Below, piece by piece: positions 14,135 through 17,675 of a stretch of 17,675 nt of DNA (position 1 is the stretch's first letter; every line of letters begins with the position of its first letter). The notes beneath the pieces are model-generated. The model saw only the letters and a list, made by a program, of their open reading frames with translations. It was not told where the DNA came from and ran no database searches. The stretch comes from Chloroflexota bacterium (GTDB lineage Bacteria > Chloroflexota > Limnocylindria > Limnocylindrales > CSP1-4), in the NCBI GenBank assembly GCA_016875645.1, contig VGPE01000032.1, positions 1 to 17,675 of the forward strand, written 5' to 3'. The translations under genes and the position numbers were made by a program.

Positions 14135-16198
14135 GTGCCCCGTCGCCGAAGCGGCAGCGCGCCCGAACCCCGAGCCGGGCAGGCGGCCCCGCTCACCCGC
14201 TATCAGGCCAAGCGCGATTTCGGCAAGACGCCGGAGCCCGCCGGCGATCCGTCCGAGGCCGCGCAGCGGGCCGTCTCGCAGCCGCCCCGTGGCCGGCGGC
14301 GATTCGTCGTCCAACGCCACCGCGCGACTCGCCTCCACTTCGACTTCCGCCTCGAGATCGACGGCGTCCTGGTGTCGTGGGCGGTCCCGAAGGGCCCGAC
14401 CCTCGACCCGGCAGTGCGGCGCATGGCCGTCCACGTCGAGGACCATTCGCTCGAGTACTTCGACTTCGAGGGAGTGATCCCGGCCCGCCAATATGGCGCA
14501 GGCGATGTCATCGTCTGGGACTGGGGGATCTGGGAGCCCGAGGACGAGACCCCGGACCCGGGCCCAGCCGTCCACGACGGGGAGCTCAAGTTCCGCCTGC
14601 ACGGGGAGAAGCTGAGCGGGCGGTACACCATCGTGCGCACCGGCCGTGCGGAGCGCCGCCGCGCGTCGGGCGAGGAGGGCGAGGGTGACCCGTGGCTCCT
14701 CATCAAGAAGCGCGATGAAGCCGCGAGCGCCGGATGGGACGCTGAGGATCACCCGCGGTCGGTCAAGACCGGTCGCACCAACGACGACGTCAAGGCGAGG
14801 CGGGACGCGGTCTGGGTCAGCCGGGCGCCGGCCGCGGACGCCGAGATCGACCTGGCGGCCGCCGTTCCCGAACCGACGCCCGACTTCATCGCGCCGATGC
14901 TGGCGACGCTCACCGATCGGCCCTTCTCGGATCCGGACTGGCTGTACGAGATCAAGTGGGACGGCTACCGCATCGAGGCGGTCGTGCGCGACGGGACGGT
15001 CCGGCTCTGGACCCGCAACGGCAAGGACGGCGCGGCGTATTTCGGGGACTTCCTTTCGCCGCCGACCTGGATCGATGCGCGCGAGGCCATCGTGGACGGC
15101 GAGGTGGTGGCGATCGGCCCCGACGGCCGGCCCGACTTCGGACTGCTCCAGGAGGCGGGCGGCCGCCGGACACGAGCGCGGAAAGCGATCGAGGAGCCGC
15201 TGGTCTACCAGGCGTTCGACCTGTTGCGCCTCGACGGACGCTCCCTGCTGCACGTTCCGCTGGAAGATCGAAAGCGCCTCCTGCGCAGCGTGCTGCGCGA
15301 ACAGCACCGGGTGAAATACGCGGGACATCTCGTGGCCGAGGGCCGGGCCTTCTACGAGGCCGCGGCGCAGCAGGGCCTCGAGGGCATCATCGCCAAGCTG
15401 CGATCCAGCCGCTATGAGCCCGGCCGCCGCTCACCGGCCTGGCTCAAGAACGGCGGCTCCAGCGCTGGCTCAGGACGTGAGCGGGCGACCGGGCTGATGT
15501 TCGACCTGGGACCCGTCCTCCGTTTCCTGCCGGATCTCCTCAACGGCCTGCTCATCACGTTCCTGCTCACCGTCTCATCGATGATCATCGGGACCGGTGT
15601 CGGGATCGTGCTGGCGCTCGCGCGTCTCTCGGGACGCGCGATGCTGGCGCGTCCTGCTCTCATCTACACGGAGTTCTTCCGGACCACACCGCTCCTCGTG
15701 CAGATGTTCTGGATCAACTTCTCGCTGCCTGCCGTCATTCGCGGGTTCGTGCCCTACTTCGACATCGATCCGCTGACCGCGGGCATCCTCTCGCTCGGGC
15801 TCAACACGGGGGCCTACTTCGGCGAGATGTTCCGGGGCGGGATCCTGGCCATTGAGCGAGGCCAGTGGGACGCGGCCCACGTACTCGGGCTCAGCCGGCG
15901 CGACGCGTTCCTCTCGGTGATCACGCCGCAGGCCGTCAAGGTGATCATCCCGCCATTCGCGGCGAACACCATGTTGCTGCTGAAGGGGACTGCCATCGTG
16001 GCCGGGATCTCGGTTGCCGAGCTGACGTACAAGGCGTCGCTGGTATCGGTGCCGACCGGCCGGTTTGTCGAGGTCTGGACGGTCGTGGCGGTCATTTACT
16101 TTGTCGTGATCTACCCGATCGGAGTGGTCGCGGGCGCGATCGAACGACGCTACAAGGCCAGTGAGCGCGGTGCGCGCCCCGGTCGCGCTGGTCGATGA
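14135..16198 (+). CDS. LigD-type phosphoesterase-ligase lacking its OB-fold, fused in frame to an amino-acid ABC permease
   Basis: This single open frame of 687 residues combines two unrelated proteins. Residues about 50-190 are a LigD 3'-phosphoesterase domain (QRHRATRLHFDFRLE with its two His, AVPKGP, VEDHSLEYFDFEG, QYGAGDVIVWD). Residues about 245-438 are an ATP-dependent DNA ligase adenylation domain: motif I KWDGYR with the adenylated K274, WTRNGKD, DGEVVAI, FDLLRLDG, EGIIAK, and motif V ending SPAWLK at K438. A LigD ligase would continue with an OB-fold of about 100 residues, needed for nick sealing. Here 16 residues of linker lead directly into a complete GlnP/HisM permease (455-687). 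There is no LigD polymerase domain. The start is GTG, 11 bases after Ku. The fusion probably reflects a deletion or an assembly join. Ligase activity without the OB-fold is doubtful; adenylation and phosphoesterase activity could remain. Confidence 0.85.
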   Translation: MPRRRSGSAPEPRAGQAAPLTRYQAKRDFGKTPEPAGDPSEAAQRAVSQPPRGRRRFVVQRHRATRLHFDFRLEIDGVLVSWAVPKGPTLDPAVRRMAVHVEDHSLEYFDFEGVIPARQYGAGDVIVWDWGIWEPEDETPDPGPAVHDGELKFRLHGEKLSGRYTIVRTGRAERRRASGEEGEGDPWLLIKKRDEAASAGWDAEDHPRSVKTGRTNDDVKARRDAVWVSRAPAADAEIDLAAAVPEPTPDFIAPMLATLTDRPFSDPDWLYEIKWDGYRIEAVVRDGTVRLWTRNGKDGAAYFGDFLSPPTWIDAREAIVDGEVVAIGPDGRPDFGLLQEAGGRRTRARKAIEEPLVYQAFDLLRLDGRSLLHVPLEDRKRLLRSVLREQHRVKYAGHLVAEGRAFYEAAAQQGLEGIIAKLRSSRYEPGRRSPAWLKNGGSSAGSGRERATGLMFDLGPVLRFLPDLLNGLLITFLLTVSSMIIGTGVGIVLALARLSGRAMLARPALIYTEFFRTTPLLVQMFWINFSLPAVIRGFVPYFDIDPLTAGILSLGLNTGAYFGEMFRGGILAIERGQWDAAHVLGLSRRDAFLSVITPQAVKVIIPPFAANTMLLLKGTAIVAGISVAELTYKASLVSVPTGRFVEVWTVVAVIYFVVIYPIGVVAGAIERRYKASERGARPGRAGR
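15497..16198 (+). CDS. amino-acid ABC transporter permease (GlnP/HisM family), internal start within the fusion
   Basis: This is a 233-residue polar-amino-acid permease, complete if translated from the in-frame ATG at 15497 (MFDLGPVLRFLPDLLNG). Five membrane segments are visible: LLITFLLTVSSMIIGTGVGI, the region of YTEFFRTTPLLVQMFWINF, LTAGILSLGLNTGAYFGEMF, FAANTMLLLKGTAIVAGISV, and VWTVVAVIYFVVIYPIGVVA. The EAA-type cytoplasmic loop that docks on the ATPase reads GGILAIERGQWDAAHVLGLS. Its stop is followed 20 bases later by the GlnQ-type ATPase start, so the two form an operon. Only a poor Shine-Dalgarno precedes 15497. In another frame, a short tail ending at TGA 15478-15480 could be the last codons of a lost upstream gene. 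Whether the cell makes the free permease or the fusion cannot be decided from sequence. Confidence 0.7.
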   Translation: MFDLGPVLRFLPDLLNGLLITFLLTVSSMIIGTGVGIVLALARLSGRAMLARPALIYTEFFRTTPLLVQMFWINFSLPAVIRGFVPYFDIDPLTAGILSLGLNTGAYFGEMFRGGILAIERGQWDAAHVLGLSRRDAFLSVITPQAVKVIIPPFAANTMLLLKGTAIVAGISVAELTYKASLVSVPTGRFVEVWTVVAVIYFVVIYPIGVVAGAIERRYKASERGARPGRAGR

Positions 16199-16218
16199 GC
16201 ACCAGGGCTGGAGGGACG

Positions 16219-17055
16219 ATGACGGTAGAGGCGACGGCCGCGCCACGAACCATGGTCGAGACGCGCGGCCTGTGGAAGCGCTTCGGCACCCTCGAGGTGC
16301 TACGCGACGTCTCGGTCGCAGTGAACCAGGGCGACGTGCTCGTCGTGATCGGCCCGAGCGGCTCCGGCAAGAGCACGCTGTTGCGGTGCATCTGCCGGCT
16401 GGAGGCCTTCGAGCACGGCGAGCTCCATGTCGACGGCGAGCTCCTTGCGCGCGGGACTGCGGATGTGCCGGGACCGGGCGAGAAGCAGCCCGAGCGCGCA
16501 ACCCTCGAGCAGATGCGCCAGGAGATCGGCATGGTGTTCCAGCATTTCAACCTGTTCCCGCACATGACCGTGCTGGAGAACGTGATGCTGGCGCCGCTCA
16601 AGGTCCGCAAGCTGCCGCGCAATCAGGCGCGCGAGATCGCCGAGGGATTCATCGCCAAGGTGGGTCTGTCGGACAAGCTCAACGAGCACCCGGCCCGCCT
16701 GTCGGGCGGCCAGCAGCAGCGCGTGGCCATTGCGCGAGCGCTGGCCATGCAGCCGCGGGTGATGCTGTTCGACGAGGTCACATCCGCGCTTGACCCCGAA
16801 CTGGTCGGCGAGGTGCTCGGGGTGATGCGCCAACTCGCGCTCGAGGGGATGACGATGCTGGTTGTCACCCACGAGATGGGCTTCGCGCGTGATGTCGGCG
16901 ACAAAGTCATCTTCATGGACGAGGGGCGGGTCGTGGAGACCGGGCGCCCCAGCGACATCTTCCGTGCCCCTGCCCAGGCACGGACGCAGGCGTTCCTGAG
17001 CAAGCTCCTCGAGCGGGAGCGGGGGCTCAGCGTGACGGGGCCGATCGAGCGCTGA
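16219..17055 (+). CDS. amino-acid ABC transporter ATP-binding protein (GlnQ/HisP family)
   Basis: This 278-residue cytoplasmic ATPase energises the preceding GlnP-type permease for import of a polar amino acid. Walker A is GPSGSGKST at 45-53. The Q-loop region reads IGMVFQHFNLFPHMTVLENV, typical of amino-acid importers. The signature is LSGGQQQRVAIARALAM from 161, Walker B LFDEVTSALDPE around D185-E186, and the H-loop VVTHEMGFARDV. All catalytic positions are intact. The start at 16219 has GGAGGG at 16210-16215; an alternative ATG at 16195 overlaps the permease stop by four bases (ATGA) but lacks a Shine-Dalgarno. Between residues 75 and 90 a GTADVPGPGEKQPE insertion extends the loop before the Q-loop. 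No substrate-binding protein gene is linked, so specificity cannot be assigned. It converges with the next gene, 13 bases apart. Confidence 0.95.
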   Translation: MTVEATAAPRTMVETRGLWKRFGTLEVLRDVSVAVNQGDVLVVIGPSGSGKSTLLRCICRLEAFEHGELHVDGELLARGTADVPGPGEKQPERATLEQMRQEIGMVFQHFNLFPHMTVLENVMLAPLKVRKLPRNQAREIAEGFIAKVGLSDKLNEHPARLSGGQQQRVAIARALAMQPRVMLFDEVTSALDPELVGEVLGVMRQLALEGMTMLVVTHEMGFARDVGDKVIFMDEGRVVETGRPSDIFRAPAQARTQAFLSKLLERERGLSVTGPIER

Positions 17056-17068
17056 ATCGCGCGTTCGG

Positions 17069-17675
17069 TCACGCCCGCTGCGCACCCCCTCTCGGCGTCG
17101 ACGGCTGCGCGACGCGTCGGCGCAGAAGCGAAACGCCGGCCGACCAGTTCCAATCGTGCCAGCGCCCGCGGAGCAGCGGCACCACGCCGATCAGCAGGGA
17201 CAGGCTGCCGTACCAGATCACCGGCAGCGCCAGGAGCGCCGCGACCGGCAGCACCCAGCGCCGGTCGGTCCGGGCGCCCCACACGATCAGGGCCAGGGCA
17301 ATCGGGATCCGGATGATGAACGGCACCGGGAAGGAGCCGGAGGTGACCGGAGATCCGACGTTGCCGGCGAGAACGCCGAACCAGTCGCGCCACGCCTGCG
17401 GCGCGAGCAGGGCCGAGACCGCGACGATCGCCGCCGTCGCGACCAGCGCGATCGCGAGCGACCGCCATTCCCGTCGAACGGCGAACCAGAGCAGGCCGAT
17501 CCCGGGCGTGACCTTGGTCAGCAGCACGAAGGACCACGTCGCGGGCCAGCGGAAGCCGGCGACGATGGCGAGGGCGATGAGCAGGCTCACGTTGCCCCCG
17601 ACGAGTTCGGGCAGGACCAGCAGCAACGCCGGCGCGAGCAGCAGGGGCCCGACGACTGCGAGGGTCGCCGCCAGC
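17069..17675 (-). CDS. C-terminal part of a polytopic membrane glycosyltransferase-like protein (GT87/DUF2029-like)
   Basis: The minus-strand frame is open to the right edge of the window, so the start is missing; 202 residues are visible, ending at TGA 17071-17069. The protein is strongly hydrophobic, with five or six membrane segments (LAVVGPLLLAPALLLVLPEL, VSLLIALAIVAGF, LAIALVATAAIVAVSALLAP, FIIRIPIALALIVW, VLPVAALLALPVIWYGSLSL). The motif TKVTPGIGLLWFAVRREWRS resembles the Lys-Pro motif and following basic loop of DUF2029/GT87 polyprenyl-phosphate-dependent mannosyltransferases, which act outside the membrane on lipid or glycan acceptors. The N-terminal catalytic loop with its expected acidic residue is outside the window, so the assignment rests on topology and that motif. 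It ends with a short basic Arg/Pro-rich tail. Confidence 0.7.
   Translation of the reverse strand, partial: LAATLAVVGPLLLAPALLLVLPELVGGNVSLLIALAIVAGFRWPATWSFVLLTKVTPGIGLLWFAVRREWRSLAIALVATAAIVAVSALLAPQAWRDWFGVLAGNVGSPVTSGSFPVPFIIRIPIALALIVWGARTDRRWVLPVAALLALPVIWYGSLSLLIGVVPLLRGRWHDWNWSAGVSLLRRRVAQPSTPRGGAQRA

Noticed and set aside
13454..15328. 624-residue minus-strand open frame over ku and ligD
   Set aside because: Longer than Ku itself, but its composition is typical of antisense frames in GC-rich DNA and the plus strand is unambiguous.
1..17675. CRISPR array, insertion sequence or prophage genes
   Set aside because: No regularly spaced repeats, transposase motifs or phage structural genes were seen; the Cas4-like domain belongs to a helicase fusion, not a cas operon.

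Overview
The window is about 17.7 kb of very GC-rich bacterial DNA. Codon third positions are almost all G or C, and long spurious open frames occur on both strands. Several genes have a TANNNT hexamer 5-7 nt before the start codon, which suggests leaderless transcription. Together with a CAP-domain protein carrying a Pro-Thr-Lys spacer, BioY, and a bacterial Ku / LigD pair, this fits Chloroflexota (for example Limnocylindria-like lineages) or a deep actinobacterial relative. The taxonomic call is inference only.

Left part (1-7703), ordinary housekeeping and transport. A tRNA-His runs off the left edge on the minus strand. A small four-helix membrane protein points away from it. After a 490-base gene-free spacer with short 10-bp tandem repeats comes a secreted CAP/SCP protein. 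An ABC exporter pair of the LolD/MacB-FtsX type follows. Its permease is broken twice: an extra G in a six-G run near 4656, and an amber codon at 5053 in place of the expected glutamine codon. Next are BioY (biotin uptake) and a GlcD-like FAD-linked 2-hydroxyacid dehydrogenase. A possible 51-residue minus-strand gene lies between these two.

Middle part (7704-15448), a DNA-end-processing island with all genes on the plus strand. Its first gene is a 1173-residue protein joining a Cas4/RecB-type iron-sulfur nuclease, a DEDD RNase-H-fold exonuclease and a UPF1/Dna2-type SF1 helicase. The second is a coiled-coil PD-(D/E)XK nuclease-like protein of unknown function. The third is Ku with a long Ala/Lys/Arg tail, and the fourth is a phosphoesterase-ligase (LigD) lacking a polymerase domain. 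A dyad motif (GCTGTGACA, four bases, AGGTGTC) is present once upstream of the helicase-nuclease and once, as a perfect 11-bp-arm inverted repeat, at the junction with the second gene. This suggests shared control.

Right part (15449-17675). The LigD reading frame does not continue into its C-terminal OB-fold. After ligase motif V it runs without a stop into a complete GlnP/HisM-type amino-acid ABC permease, and the GlnQ-type ATPase follows. No substrate-binding protein is present. The permease has its own in-frame ATG at 15497. The junction therefore looks like a deletion or rearrangement (or an assembly chimera) that removed the 3' end of ligD and the start of an amino-acid uptake operon. At the right edge a convergent minus-strand gene encodes the C-terminal part of a polytopic GT87/DUF2029-like membrane glycosyltransferase.
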